A DNA stretch of 22,834 nucleotides from an uncultured Veillonellaceae bacterium (GCA_958439155.1 CAUBUJ010000007.1:1-22834), one strand, 5' to 3'; shown: positions 7,576 to 14,699, counted from the stretch's first letter. The notes: generated by a model from the sequence alone, not told the origin. Program-made: numbers and translations.

Positions 7576-9064
7576 GGCCGTGCCGCTTTCTGTACCGGCG
7601 GGCCGCCTCTGCCAGTGCCCCTGCTTCATTGGGGAGGGTCCCATTCTGCACCCGGGAGAGAAGATTCTGCATGCCCTCCGCCACGACCGGTCCGAGAGCG
7701 TCAATGGCGCGGCGGTCGTAATGAAGTTCCTTCGTGGTCACAGGGATGCTCTCTGCTGCCGCTTCCATAGCGCGCCCAAAGGCTTTATGCCCGTCCGTGG
7801 CGGAGAAAGGACGGCCGCAGCCGATAATGTCGGCAATGGAAAGATCGGTCATCCTCCGGATCCCGTCGATCATCGCTTTCTGGGTGGGAAATTCCTTGTT
7901 TCTCGCCATGTGGCGCACCCATTTCATGAGGTCTGCCGTATCCACATTGGCAAAATAATGAAATTTCATATGTTCTTTCACAAGCCACGTGATGAGGCGT
8001 ACTTCTCTTTCCGGCAGGCGCCACCGCCGCAGAAGGGCTTCCGCCATCTCCGCCCCTACATGGTCATGGTTATAGTCGGTGATCTTCTCTCCCTCTACGC
8101 GGCGCACGCCGGGCATGCCCTTGCCCACATCATGGAGCAGGGCCGCCCACCGGTCGATTCGGTCCCGGGGCGATGCGTCCACCACGGCCAGCGTATGGTA
8201 CCAGCCGTCATACTTGTGAAACTTCTTCATCTGGGGAAGACCTACCAGGTGGGACAGTTCCGGCAGGACCGGCACTGCCTCATACCGCCCGTTTTCCCGG
8301 ACGCGGCAGCTCGTATCGCAAAGTCCGGAGCGCACCAGGAGATCCAGCCCCCGCGGCGCATGCGCCGTGACCAGGAGTTTCTCCACTTCTGTCCGGACCC
8401 GTTCGAGGGAGAGGCCTGCCACCCGGGGAAAGGCCCCCTTCATGCCGTCCACCAGAGAGGCATCTGCCATAAAATCGAGCTGTCCCAGAAAGCGGCACGC
8501 CCGGAAAAGACGGAGCGCGTCTTCCTGGAAACGGTCACTGCTTTCGCCCACGGTGCGGAGTCTCTTTTTCTTCATATCTTCCATGCCGCCGTAAGGATCG
8601 ATCAAGTCCCCTTCCGCGGACAGGGCCATGGCGTTCACCGTAAAATCCCGGCGGGATAAATCTTCCTCAAGCGTATCCGCGAAAGATACCTCTTCCGGGC
8701 GGTGCGCGTCTTCTCCATAAAATTCCCGGCGGAACGTAGTGATCTCATAAGCGGCGCCGTCCAGGACGGCAATGACCGTGCCGTAGCGCCGGCCGCCGCC
8801 GTCCACGCTGTGGATGCCTGCCGCTTCCAGTATCTCTATGGTTTCTTCCGGTCTGGCTGACGCAGTGATGTCCCAGTCATGGGGAAGGATGCCCATGGCC
8901 AGATCCCGTACGCAGCCTCCCACTATGTATGCCTCTTTCCCATGGTCTTGAAAAAGGCGGAGAAGACGGGCCGCGCCGGCATCTATCCGGGCTGCCCGTT
9001 CTTCCCGGGACAAATGGGAAAATCCGCCGGACCATCCCGCTAACGCTTTGATTCTGTCAAACAT
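7562..9064 (-). CDS. cca: CCA tRNA nucleotidyltransferase
   Basis: A 500-residue class II nucleotidyltransferase that adds or repairs the tRNA 3' CCA end. The palm motif GGCVRD is at 49-54 with catalytic D63-W-D65. RRDFTVNAMA is at 138-147, and the template-strand motif EDALRLFRACRF at 181-192. A C-terminal HD domain has H311-D312 (LLHDVGKG) with later conserved His, as in many Firmicutes and proteobacterial enzymes with phosphohydrolase activity. ATG 9064 is preferred over GTG 9088 because AGGGAG lies six bases upstream of it. The first gene of the cca-PBP-rsmI run, with promoter 9167-9195. Poly(A) polymerase is the main alternative; the fold does not separate the two. Confidence 0.94.
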   Translation of the reverse strand: MFDRIKALAGWSGGFSHLSREERAARIDAGAARLLRLFQDHGKEAYIVGGCVRDLAMGILPHDWDITASARPEETIEILEAAGIHSVDGGGRRYGTVIAVLDGAAYEITTFRREFYGEDAHRPEEVSFADTLEEDLSRRDFTVNAMALSAEGDLIDPYGGMEDMKKKRLRTVGESSDRFQEDALRLFRACRFLGQLDFMADASLVDGMKGAFPRVAGLSLERVRTEVEKLLVTAHAPRGLDLLVRSGLCDTSCRVRENGRYEAVPVLPELSHLVGLPQMKKFHKYDGWYHTLAVVDASPRDRIDRWAALLHDVGKGMPGVRRVEGEKITDYNHDHVGAEMAEALLRRWRLPEREVRLITWLVKEHMKFHYFANVDTADLMKWVRHMARNKEFPTQKAMIDGIRRMTDLSIADIIGCGRPFSATDGHKAFGRAMEAAAESIPVTTKELHYDRRAIDALGPVVAEGMQNLLSRVQNGTLPNEAGALAEAARRYRKRHGHEES

Positions 9065-9078
9065 ATATCTCCCTGTAT

Positions 9079-9153
9079 CCGCCGTCACAGGCGGAACCTC
9101 TCTGTCTCAAGCCGGGTGAATCCCAGTCCTGCTGTTTCCATAGGACGTCACCC
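9079..9153 (-). promoter_or_regulatory. Structured 5' leader of cca
   Basis: The roughly 95-nt leader can fold into an outer helix GGGTGA/TCACCC (9148-9153 with 9114-9119) enclosing GTCCT/AGGAC (9142-9146 with 9126-9130), then a second hairpin CCGCC/GGCGG with a 6-base loop (9079-9094) a few bases before the Shine-Dalgarno. I do not recognise a named riboswitch in it. Confidence 0.4.
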
Positions 9154-9166
9154 TTTAATTTTCTTT

Positions 9167-9195
9167 ATCATATACGATTTAAAGTCTTTCTTCAA
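9167..9195 (-). promoter_or_regulatory. Promoter of the cca-PBP-rsmI operon
   Basis: Minus-strand TTGAAG (9190-9195), 17-bp spacer, TATGAT (9167-9172). Good match to a sigma70-type promoter, about 100 bases before cca. Confidence 0.7.
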
Positions 9196-9218
9196 ACCAG
9201 AAGACTCTCTGAGAAACA

Positions 9219-9247
9219 GAAAAAGCCGCCCGGTGGAGCAGCTTTTT
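9219..9247 (-). terminator. Terminator of the DEAD-box helicase gene
   Basis: Eight-base-pair stem AAAGCTGC/GCGGCTTT (one U-G pair on the minus strand RNA) followed by TTTTT. It lies about 20 bases after the helicase stop and just upstream of the cca promoter. Confidence 0.8.
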
Positions 9248-9264
9248 TTCATAGGGGAGGTCCC

Positions 9265-10797
9265 TTAGTCTTCTTTAAAATACGGTTTGAATACCCCTTC
9301 ATGAGCCGGGCGGCTGGGCCGGTCCTGGCGGGGCCCGTCTCCGCGGCGGCCGGAGGGACGGCGGGTACGGCCCGCGCGGCGGCGGCCCCCGTCTTCCCCA
9401 TTCCGGTCAAACCGGCGGCCTTCCCGGTTTCCGTCCCGATGGTAACGGCGGTTGCCGGCGCCTCTCTTCTTGCGGAAATTCGGTTTTTCCTCTGTAATCC
9501 GCACTGGCGTCACATCGGGCTGCTTTGTGAGAAGCTTGATCGCCGCCGACACGAGGGAAATGGAATCATAATCATTGAGCAGTTCTTCCGCCGTTTCCCG
9601 ATACGCTTCGAGACCCGTGCCGGAAGCGGCGGCCTGCAGGCTCTCGATGGCTTCCCGCTGGTTTCCTTCAATCACATCCGCCAGGGTCGGCACAGCGCGC
9701 CGTTTGATCCGGCGGCGGATGAGCCGTTCAATATCATGGAGCTGACCCATTTCCCGGGAAATGACAAAGGTGGTGGCCATACCGGTGCGGCCTGCCCGGC
9801 CGGTGCGGCCTACCCGGTGGACATAACTCTCCGGATCCTGGGGCATATCGAAATTGTACACATGGGTGACGCCGCTGATGTCGAGACCTCTGGCGGCCAC
9901 ATCGGTCGCGACAAGAATATCAATGGTATTTTCTTTGAACTGACGGATCACGGAGTCCCGCTTCGGCTGGGACAGGTCGCCGTGAATGCCTTCCGCAGCG
10001 TAGCCCCGCTTCTTCAGGGCTTCCGTCACTTCATCTGCGCGGCGCTTGGTCCGGACAAATACGATGGCCAGATCCGGTTCCTGCATATCCAGAAGCCGGC
10101 AGAGGGCGTCAAATTTCTGACGGTCCGGCAGTTCGATATATTCCTGCTCAATCAGATCGATGGTGACGGTCGCCGCCTTAATCTTCACCAGTTCCGGATC
10201 CTTCAGGAAGGTATCGGCCAGTTCCTGGATCGGCCCGGGCATGGTGGCAGAGAAAAGCATGGTCTGCCGCTCTGCAGGCATGGCCGCCAGAATGGTGCGG
10301 ATGTCGTCGATAAAGCCCATATCCATCATTTCATCCGCTTCGTCCAGCACCAGCACCTGCACATGGGAGAGGTCAATGGTGCCCCGCTTCATGTGGTCCA
10401 TGAGACGGCCCGGAGTCGCGACGATCACTTCCGGATGCATCCGGAGCGCCCGGAACTGGCGGTTAATATCCTGCCCGCCGTAAATCGGCACAGCGTGGAC
10501 GGCCATGAACTGGGCGAGATGGTTGATTTCTTCTGCCGACTGCACCGCCAGTTCTCTCGTCGGCGACAGAATGACTGCCTGCGGCGCCGGCTGGGAGACG
10601 TCGATCCGCTGGAGCACGGGAATGCCGAAAGCGGCGGTCTTCCCTGTCCCTGTCTGGGCCTGCCCTATGAGGTCCTTCCCTGTAAGAGCCACCGGAATCG
10701 CCGCCTTCTGGATCGGCGTCGGTTCTTCGAAGCCCATATCTTCCACCGCTTTTAAAATCTCCGGCACAATGCCCAGCTCTTTAAACGTTTCGTACAT
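9265..10797 (-). CDS. DEAD-box ATP-dependent RNA helicase (CshA/DeaD-like)
   Basis: A 510-residue cytoplasmic RNA helicase for RNA unwinding, ribosome assembly or RNA decay. In order: Q motif (GFEEPTPIQ, 22-30), Walker A AQTGTGKT (47-54), PTRELA (79-84), TPGR (128-131), DEAD (152-155), SAT (183-185), then in lobe 2 ATDVAARGLDIS and HRVGRTGRAGRTG. After about residue 440 the protein ends in a strongly basic Arg/Gly/Asp-rich tail of some 70 residues, typical of CshA-type RNA-binding extensions. ATG 10797 is chosen over the upstream in-frame ATG 10863 because TTGGAGG lies at proper distance and the Q-motif region then starts normally. A long leader of about 100 bases precedes it, and a terminator follows. 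Confidence 0.96.
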   Translation of the reverse strand: MYETFKELGIVPEILKAVEDMGFEEPTPIQKAAIPVALTGKDLIGQAQTGTGKTAAFGIPVLQRIDVSQPAPQAVILSPTRELAVQSAEEINHLAQFMAVHAVPIYGGQDINRQFRALRMHPEVIVATPGRLMDHMKRGTIDLSHVQVLVLDEADEMMDMGFIDDIRTILAAMPAERQTMLFSATMPGPIQELADTFLKDPELVKIKAATVTIDLIEQEYIELPDRQKFDALCRLLDMQEPDLAIVFVRTKRRADEVTEALKKRGYAAEGIHGDLSQPKRDSVIRQFKENTIDILVATDVAARGLDISGVTHVYNFDMPQDPESYVHRVGRTGRAGRTGMATTFVISREMGQLHDIERLIRRRIKRRAVPTLADVIEGNQREAIESLQAAASGTGLEAYRETAEELLNDYDSISLVSAAIKLLTKQPDVTPVRITEEKPNFRKKRGAGNRRYHRDGNREGRRFDRNGEDGGRRRAGRTRRPSGRRGDGPRQDRPSRPAHEGVFKPYFKED

Positions 10798-10910
10798 TCC
10801 CGTTCCTCCAACCTTTTCCTTCTGCCCCAGAAACCAAGCCGTCCGCCCCGGACAGGACGTCATTTCCGCTCATATGCCTGCATTCTGGATTTGGGCAGAC
10901 AATTTAAAAT

Positions 10911-10916
10911 ATTATA
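10911..10916 (-). promoter_or_regulatory. Candidate promoter (-10) of the helicase gene
   Basis: Perfect TATAAT on the minus strand in an AT-rich block between the thiC terminator and the helicase; the -35 is not convincing. Transcription from here would give a leader of about 105 bases. Confidence 0.45.
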
Positions 10917-10954
10917 TCATAATTGACACAGAAAAAGAAATCCTTTCGTCCCAT

Positions 10955-10996
10955 AAAAGAAGCGGTCCCCCCTGAGAAAGGAGAACCGCTTTTTTG
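10955..10996 (-). terminator. Terminator after thiC
   Basis: Stem AAGCGGT/ACCGCTT with extra pairing inside the loop (CCT/AGG), followed on the minus strand by CTTTT. It also has six T on the + side, so it could work in both directions, but no + gene precedes it. Confidence 0.8.
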
Positions 10997-11014
10997 AAAG
11001 GAACCATTCTTCCT

Positions 11015-12304
11015 TTATTTCTTATGATCCAGGTTGTCCAGGATCTTGTCCAGCGTCTTCATGGGGCACATGGGGCCGCACATGGTGCAGGTATTTTCAT
11101 CTTCCGGCTTGCTGCTTTCCCGGTAGCGCCGCGCTTTTTCCGGATCAAGGGCGAGAGAAATCATGGTGGGGAAGTCCACATGGCGACGAGCCCAGCTCAT
11201 CTTCTCATCCCATTCCCGGGCGCCTTTTACGTTTTTCACCAGGTCCGCCGCATGGCAGGCGATCTTCGAAGCGATGATGCCTTCCCGCACGTCATCCACA
11301 TCAGGGAGACGGAGATGCTCCGCCGGCGTCACGTAGCAGAGGAAATCCGCGCCGGCCGCGGCAGAAATGGAACCGCCGATGGCTGCCGTGATGTGGTCGT
11401 AGCCGGGAGCGATATCCGTCACGATCGGTCCCAGCACGTACAGCGGCGCTCCATGGCAGAGCTTCTTGGCGAGCTGCACATTCATGGCCACCTCATCAAG
11501 ACGCATATGGCCCGGGCCTTCGATCATGGCCTGGACACCGGCCTTCCTCGCGCGGAGAGCCAGTTCTCCCAGGTTGATCAGCTCGGAAATCTGGATGGCA
11601 TCGGTCGCGTCATGGCCGCAGCCGGAGCGGCACGCGTCGCCCAGAGACAGGGTTACATCATATTTCCGGCAGATCTCGAGAAGCCGGTCATACTGTTCAT
11701 AGAAAGGATTTTCCTTTCCTTTCATGTACATCCAGGCGAAAAGAATGGACCCGCCCCGGGACACCAGGTTGGTAATGCGCTCGTTCCGCAAAATATGGCG
11801 GGCCACTTCCTGATTGATGCCGGCGTGGATGGTCATGAAATCCACCCCGTCTTTCGCATGCTGCTCCACCACGGAGAAAAGATCATCCGCGTCCATATCC
11901 TTGAGCCCTTTTTCGAGAAGGCCGTCTGCGTCATACATGGGGACCGTGCCGATCGCAGCGGGGCTCTTCTCAATGAGCCAGCTCCGGAAAGGCGAAGTCT
12001 TCCCATAGCAGGACAGATCCATGATGGCTTCCGCCTTGAGCTTCCACGCGAGCTCTGCCTTTTCTTTTTCTGTATCGTAATTGCAGACATCCTTGGAAAT
12101 GCCCAGGTTCACATTCATTTTCGTGCGCAGTCCCTTGCCGATGCCGTAAGGATGCAGGGATGTGTGGTTCACATTGGCCGGGATGACGATGGTCCCTTCT
12201 TCCACGCCCTGCCGCACAAAGCCCGCATCCACCCCTTCGTCGGCGGCGACGGTGCGCATCGCTTCTGTAATAATCCCGTTCTGCGCTGCTTCCAGCTGTG
12301 TCAT
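11015..12304 (-). CDS. thiC: Phosphomethylpyrimidine synthase ThiC
   Basis: A 429-residue radical SAM enzyme that turns aminoimidazole ribotide into HMP-phosphate for thiamine. It belongs to the short ThiC type: it begins MTQLEAAQNGIIT and has the conserved blocks NVNLGISKD, EGPGHMRLDEV, LGPIVTDIAPGYDHI and AIGGSISAAAGADFLCYVTPAEHL. The C-terminal cluster motif is C406-TM-C409-GPM-C413, that is CX2CX3C, one residue shorter between the last two Cys than the CX2CX4C I know from longer ThiC proteins; I checked this in the DNA. The start has TGGAGG upstream. It is monocistronic, with its own promoter and terminator. No TPP riboswitch (CTGAGA and its partners) is present in the transcribed leader. 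Confidence 0.97.
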   Translation of the reverse strand: MTQLEAAQNGIITEAMRTVAADEGVDAGFVRQGVEEGTIVIPANVNHTSLHPYGIGKGLRTKMNVNLGISKDVCNYDTEKEKAELAWKLKAEAIMDLSCYGKTSPFRSWLIEKSPAAIGTVPMYDADGLLEKGLKDMDADDLFSVVEQHAKDGVDFMTIHAGINQEVARHILRNERITNLVSRGGSILFAWMYMKGKENPFYEQYDRLLEICRKYDVTLSLGDACRSGCGHDATDAIQISELINLGELALRARKAGVQAMIEGPGHMRLDEVAMNVQLAKKLCHGAPLYVLGPIVTDIAPGYDHITAAIGGSISAAAGADFLCYVTPAEHLRLPDVDDVREGIIASKIACHAADLVKNVKGAREWDEKMSWARRHVDFPTMISLALDPEKARRYRESSKPEDENTCTMCGPMCPMKTLDKILDNLDHKK

Positions 12305-12325
12305 AGTACCTCCATATAAAATAAA

Positions 12326-12341
12326 CCCGCTGCCAGGCGGG
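12326..12341 (-). promoter_or_regulatory. Hairpin in the thiC leader next to the ribosome site
   Basis: Minus-strand CCCGC-CTGGCA-GCGGG followed by TTTATTTTAT and then the TGGAGG ribosome site. It looks like a small terminator or translation-control hairpin between promoter and start. A second imperfect hairpin (GCTCCC/GGGAAGC, 12358-12381) lies upstream. Confidence 0.4.
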
Positions 12342-12391
12342 CCGATCTCTGTATGCCGCTTCCCTCTCCAGGAACGGGAGCGTCCGCCTTT

Positions 12392-12420
12392 ATTATATAG
12401 TACAGACGCACCCCGGGCAA
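12392..12420 (-). promoter_or_regulatory. thiC promoter
   Basis: Minus-strand TTGCCC (12415-12420), 17-bp spacer, TATAAT (12392-12397). Start of transcription would be near 12385, leaving a leader of about 80 bases. Confidence 0.65.
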
Positions 12421-12424
12421 CCTC

Positions 12425-12453
12425 TTGACAGGCACCGCGGCGCCCGCTATCGT
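12425..12453 (+). promoter_or_regulatory. ybaK promoter
   Basis: Consensus TTGACA (12425-12430), 17-bp spacer, TATCGT (12448-12453). It is divergent from the thiC promoter; the two -35 elements are only four bases apart. Confidence 0.65.
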
Positions 12454-12484
12454 AGGGTTATCAAATCAAACAAGGAGGCTCCCT

Positions 12485-12976
12485 ATGAAGCACGAAAAGA
12501 AAACCAATGTAATGCGCATTCTGGACAAAGCATCCATTTCGTATACCACAAAATCCTACGATTATACCGAAGAGGATCTCTCCGGCGTCCATGCGGCGGC
12601 GGCGCTCGGCTACGACCCGGACATGGTGTTCAAGACGATCGTCACCATGGGCGACAAGACAGGCCCAGTGGTGCTCTGCCTTCCTTCAGAAAAAGAGCTC
12701 GATCTCAAAGCGGCGGCCCGGGTGAGCGGCAACAAGAGCATCGAAATGATCCACGTGAAAGATCTCCCCGCTCTCACCGGGTACCTCCGGGGCGGGTGCT
12801 CACCGATCGGCATGAAGAAACAGTTTCCCACCTATATTGACGCGTCCTGCAGAAAACATGAAGCGATCAGCATCAGCGCGGGCCAGCGGGGCCGCCAGGT
12901 GGTGCTCGCCCCGGAAGACCTGATTTCCTTCATCGGCGCCAAAGTGGAAGATCTCACGCAGAAACATTCCTCGTAA
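12485..12976 (+). CDS. ybaK: YbaK/EbsC-family Cys-tRNA(Pro) deacylase
   Basis: A 163-residue trans-acting editing enzyme of the YbaK/ProX superfamily. Such proteins hydrolyse mischarged Cys-tRNA(Pro). K50 in VFKTIV matches the essential lysine of YbaK, and GGCSPIG at 103-109 is the substrate-loop signature. ATG 12485 is preferred over the in-frame upstream ATG 12425 because AAGGAGG lies at good spacing and the upstream codons overlap the promoter. It is a single-gene unit with divergent promoter and converges on the recombinase gene with only three bases between stops. Confidence 0.95.
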   Translation: MKHEKKTNVMRILDKASISYTTKSYDYTEEDLSGVHAAAALGYDPDMVFKTIVTMGDKTGPVVLCLPSEKELDLKAAARVSGNKSIEMIHVKDLPALTGYLRGGCSPIGMKKQFPTYIDASCRKHEAISISAGQRGRQVVLAPEDLISFIGAKVEDLTQKHSS

Positions 12977-12979
12977 AAC

Positions 12980-13633
12980 TCAAGGCCTCCCTTTCTTCGG
13001 GCGGCCTGCTTTCTTTCCCGGTCTCCGCCCATTCTGTTCCTGCTTCGCATGGTAGTAAAAGGTGGATTTGGGAATGCCGCAGGCATCCGCCGCCTCGCGG
13101 AGAGAAATCTGTCCCTGTACCCACCGGGCGCTGATCTCTTCAAATACAGAAGGCATCTCCCTGGCGCGCCGTCCCAGGGGCAGCCCTTTCTCCCTGGCCG
13201 CGGCGATCCCCTGGGCCTGGCGCTCCCGGATCTGGTCCCGCTCCATCTGCGCCGCGAAAGACAGCACCTGCAGCACCAGGTCAGAAATGAAAGTCCCAAG
13301 GAGATCCTTGTCCCGCCGCGTATCCAGCAGCGGCATATCGAGAACCACAATATCCGCTCCGATGTTCTGGGTAATCCGGCGCCACTCTTTCTGGACCTCT
13401 CCATAATTCCTGCCCAGACGGTCCAGAGACAAAATAAAAAGCACATCCCCCTTATGGAGACACCGCATCAGCCGCTGGTATTCCCTCCTGTCAAAATCTT
13501 TTCCCGACTGGATATCCTGGAATATGCAGGACTCTTCAATCTGTGCCCGGCGCATTGCCAGGATCTGCCGGTCTTCCTTCTGCTGCTCGGAAGAAACGCG
13601 GACGTAACCAAAACGGGCTTTCTTTTTTCTCAT
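12980..13633 (-). CDS. Small serine recombinase (resolvase/invertase family)
   Basis: A 217-residue site-specific serine recombinase. The catalytic domain has GYVRVSS with the nucleophile Ser at 14, DRQ at 21-23, and DRLGRN at 71-76 carrying the active-site Arg residues. A long helix (MERDQIRERQAQGIAAAREKG) leads to a C-terminal helix-turn-helix around residues 165-195 (ISLREAADACGIPKSTFYYH), and the end is very basic. This is the TnpR/Hin/Gin layout, not a large serine integrase. ATG 13633 is chosen for the GAGGAGG just upstream. No transposase, cargo or att site is visible, so its substrate is unknown. The gene has no clear promoter of its own; an 18-bp inverted repeat ends 38 bases upstream of the start. 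Confidence 0.9.
   Translation of the reverse strand: MRKKKARFGYVRVSSEQQKEDRQILAMRRAQIEESCIFQDIQSGKDFDRREYQRLMRCLHKGDVLFILSLDRLGRNYGEVQKEWRRITQNIGADIVVLDMPLLDTRRDKDLLGTFISDLVLQVLSFAAQMERDQIRERQAQGIAAAREKGLPLGRRAREMPSVFEEISARWVQGQISLREAADACGIPKSTFYYHAKQEQNGRRPGKKAGRPKKGRP
12983..13018 (+). terminator. Candidate ybaK terminator inside the recombinase 3' end
   Basis: AGGCC-CCC / GGG-GGCCT stem with one mismatch and a 7-base loop, then GCTTTCTTT on the + strand. It overlaps the end of the convergent recombinase coding region. Confidence 0.45.
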
Positions 13634-13670
13634 AGCTCCTCCTCTCCCGGGAAGGTCCTTCCTCCTCCGG

Positions 13671-13715
13671 GGCATAAAAATATCCGGTCCTCTGCGAACC
13701 GGATATTTTTATGCC
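13671..13715. terminator. 18-bp perfect inverted repeat; probable terminator
   Basis: Arms GGCATAAAAATATCCGGT (13671-13688) and its exact complement (13698-13715) flank a 9-base spacer. The core CCGG stem with A-run and T-run is a bidirectional terminator shape and lies about 28 bases after the small ORF stop. The unusual length and its place beside a recombinase gene leave an operator or crossover site as alternatives. Confidence 0.65.
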
Positions 13716-13742
13716 TGGAAAAGCCTGCCTCTTACAGCATCG

Positions 13743-13904
13743 TCATTTCCCCTGGAGCATCGCCATCTGGCGGAGCCAGTTCTGCACATGGGCTTCATCC
13801 ATGCCGCGGTCCCGCATTTTGGCCAATTCTTTCAGCACCACTGGATCATGAAGCATTTCTTTCATGACTTTATGGATGCGTTCTTCGTCCCGTTCATCCA
13901 TCAT
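13743..13904 (-). CDS. Hypothetical small protein (53 aa)
   Basis: A 53-residue open frame beginning MMDERDEERIHKVMKEMLHD and ending WLRQMAMLQGK. It starts 10 bases after the stop of the quinone reductase, with AAAGG about 10 bases upstream, and a strong hairpin follows its TGA. It is amphipathic, charged, methionine-rich and lacks Cys and any membrane segment; most of it is likely helical. I do not recognise the family. Position, ribosome site and terminator support a real gene co-transcribed with the reductase, but there is no homology evidence from sequence reading alone. Confidence 0.6.
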   Translation of the reverse strand: MMDERDEERIHKVMKEMLHDPVVLKELAKMRDRGMDEAHVQNWLRQMAMLQGK

Positions 13905-13914
13905 CTGTCTGCCT

Positions 13915-14499
13915 TTAAAAAAGCTTCTTCACCCGCGCTTCCACTTCTTCCAGCATTTCTTCCCGCACAGGCTGCGCCACCGTCGGCACTTCGCCGAAGA
14001 AGAGATGCCCTGCCGGCTCAATGCCGACAAACTGCCAGATGCTTTCATCGGTGACCTGCTTCATGGAAGCGAGCATGCCTGCCTTGTCATATTCCTCATA
14101 GCCGGCGCCCATGGTGTTGATAATGAATCCCTTCTTCCCTTTGAGAAGGCCCTTCACATTGCCGTCTTTTCCATAGGCGTAGGCAAAGCCATAAGAAAGT
14201 ACCCGGTCAATCCATCCCTTCATGATGGCCGGCATTCCTGCCCACCAGATGGGGTAGATCAGGGTAATCACATCCGCTTCTTTCACCGCGGCCTGTTCTT
14301 CCGCGATTTCCTCCGGCACCGCGCCGGATGCCATCGCCTTCTGGTCCGCTTCCGTCAGAACAGGAGAGAAATGAGACGCATACAGGTCATGAACCGCTAC
14401 GGTATGCCCCTTTTCCTCAAGGGACGCTTTCACCGTATCCAGAATGGCATGGTTAAAACTGTTTTCTGAAGGATGCGCGTATACAATCAAATGATTCAT
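13915..14499 (-). CDS. Flavodoxin-fold NAD(P)H:quinone oxidoreductase
   Basis: A 194-residue FMN/FAD protein of the Flavodoxin_2 family (DT-diaphorase/KefF/MdaB type). The N-terminal MNHLIVYAHPSENSFNHAI is the phosphate-binding loop of the family, and YPIWWAGMPAIMKGWIDRVL (about 82-101) with the following FAYAYG is the flavin/NAD(P)H-site signature. Such enzymes carry out two-electron reduction of quinones and protect against redox cycling. The start has AAGGAAGG upstream. It lies next to sodA but is separated from it by one or two terminators; the 53-aa ORF follows it. Confidence 0.93.
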   Translation of the reverse strand: MNHLIVYAHPSENSFNHAILDTVKASLEEKGHTVAVHDLYASHFSPVLTEADQKAMASGAVPEEIAEEQAAVKEADVITLIYPIWWAGMPAIMKGWIDRVLSYGFAYAYGKDGNVKGLLKGKKGFIINTMGAGYEEYDKAGMLASMKQVTDESIWQFVGIEPAGHLFFGEVPTVAQPVREEMLEEVEARVKKLF

Positions 14500-14575
14500 A
14501 AGAACCCTTCCTTTCTATGATGAAATGGACCGTCAGGCCCCTGCGGCGGAAATCTTTTCCGGCGCTTCTTCTCGT

Positions 14576-14581
14576 ATTATA
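14576..14581 (-). promoter_or_regulatory. Candidate quinone reductase promoter (-10)
   Basis: Minus-strand TATAAT about 80 bases before the reductase start and directly after the sodA terminators. No clear -35 at 16-18 bp. Confidence 0.45.
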
Positions 14582-14608
14582 CTGTTTCCCCATCTGCGGC
14601 GCTACAGG

Positions 14609-14627
14609 AAAAACGCCGCTTCCGGCG
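14609..14627 (-). terminator. Second hairpin after sodA
   Basis: Minus-strand CGCCG-GAAG-CGGCG stem-loop followed by TTTTT. Short but perfect, just before the reductase -10. Confidence 0.5.
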
Positions 14628-14659
14628 GGGCTCATTTCCCCTTGCCGCTCCGTTTTATG

Positions 14660-14699
14660 GAAAAGAAAAGCCGCTTCCCCAGGGAAGGAGAAGCGGCTC
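14660..14699 (-). terminator. sodA terminator
   Basis: Twelve-position stem AGCCGCTTCTCC/GGGGAAGCGGCT (one mismatch) with a 6- to 7-base loop, followed by TTTTCTTTT on the minus strand; about 20 bases after the sodA stop. Confidence 0.9.

Noticed and set aside
9064..9088. GTG 9088 as cca start
   Set aside because: No ribosome site; AGGGAG fits ATG 9064 instead.
9301..10755. Long + strand open frame opposite the DEAD-box helicase (also 5350-6744, 7574-8659, 10994-12319, 3553-4434)
   Set aside because: Antisense shadows of clear genes in GC-rich sequence: no family motifs, no ribosome sites, His/Arg-rich composition typical of reversed codons.
12405..12425. TPP riboswitch core (CGGGGTGC) upstream of thiC
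   Set aside because: It lies within the promoter spacer and the other TPP elements (CTGAGA, P4/P5 block) are absent.
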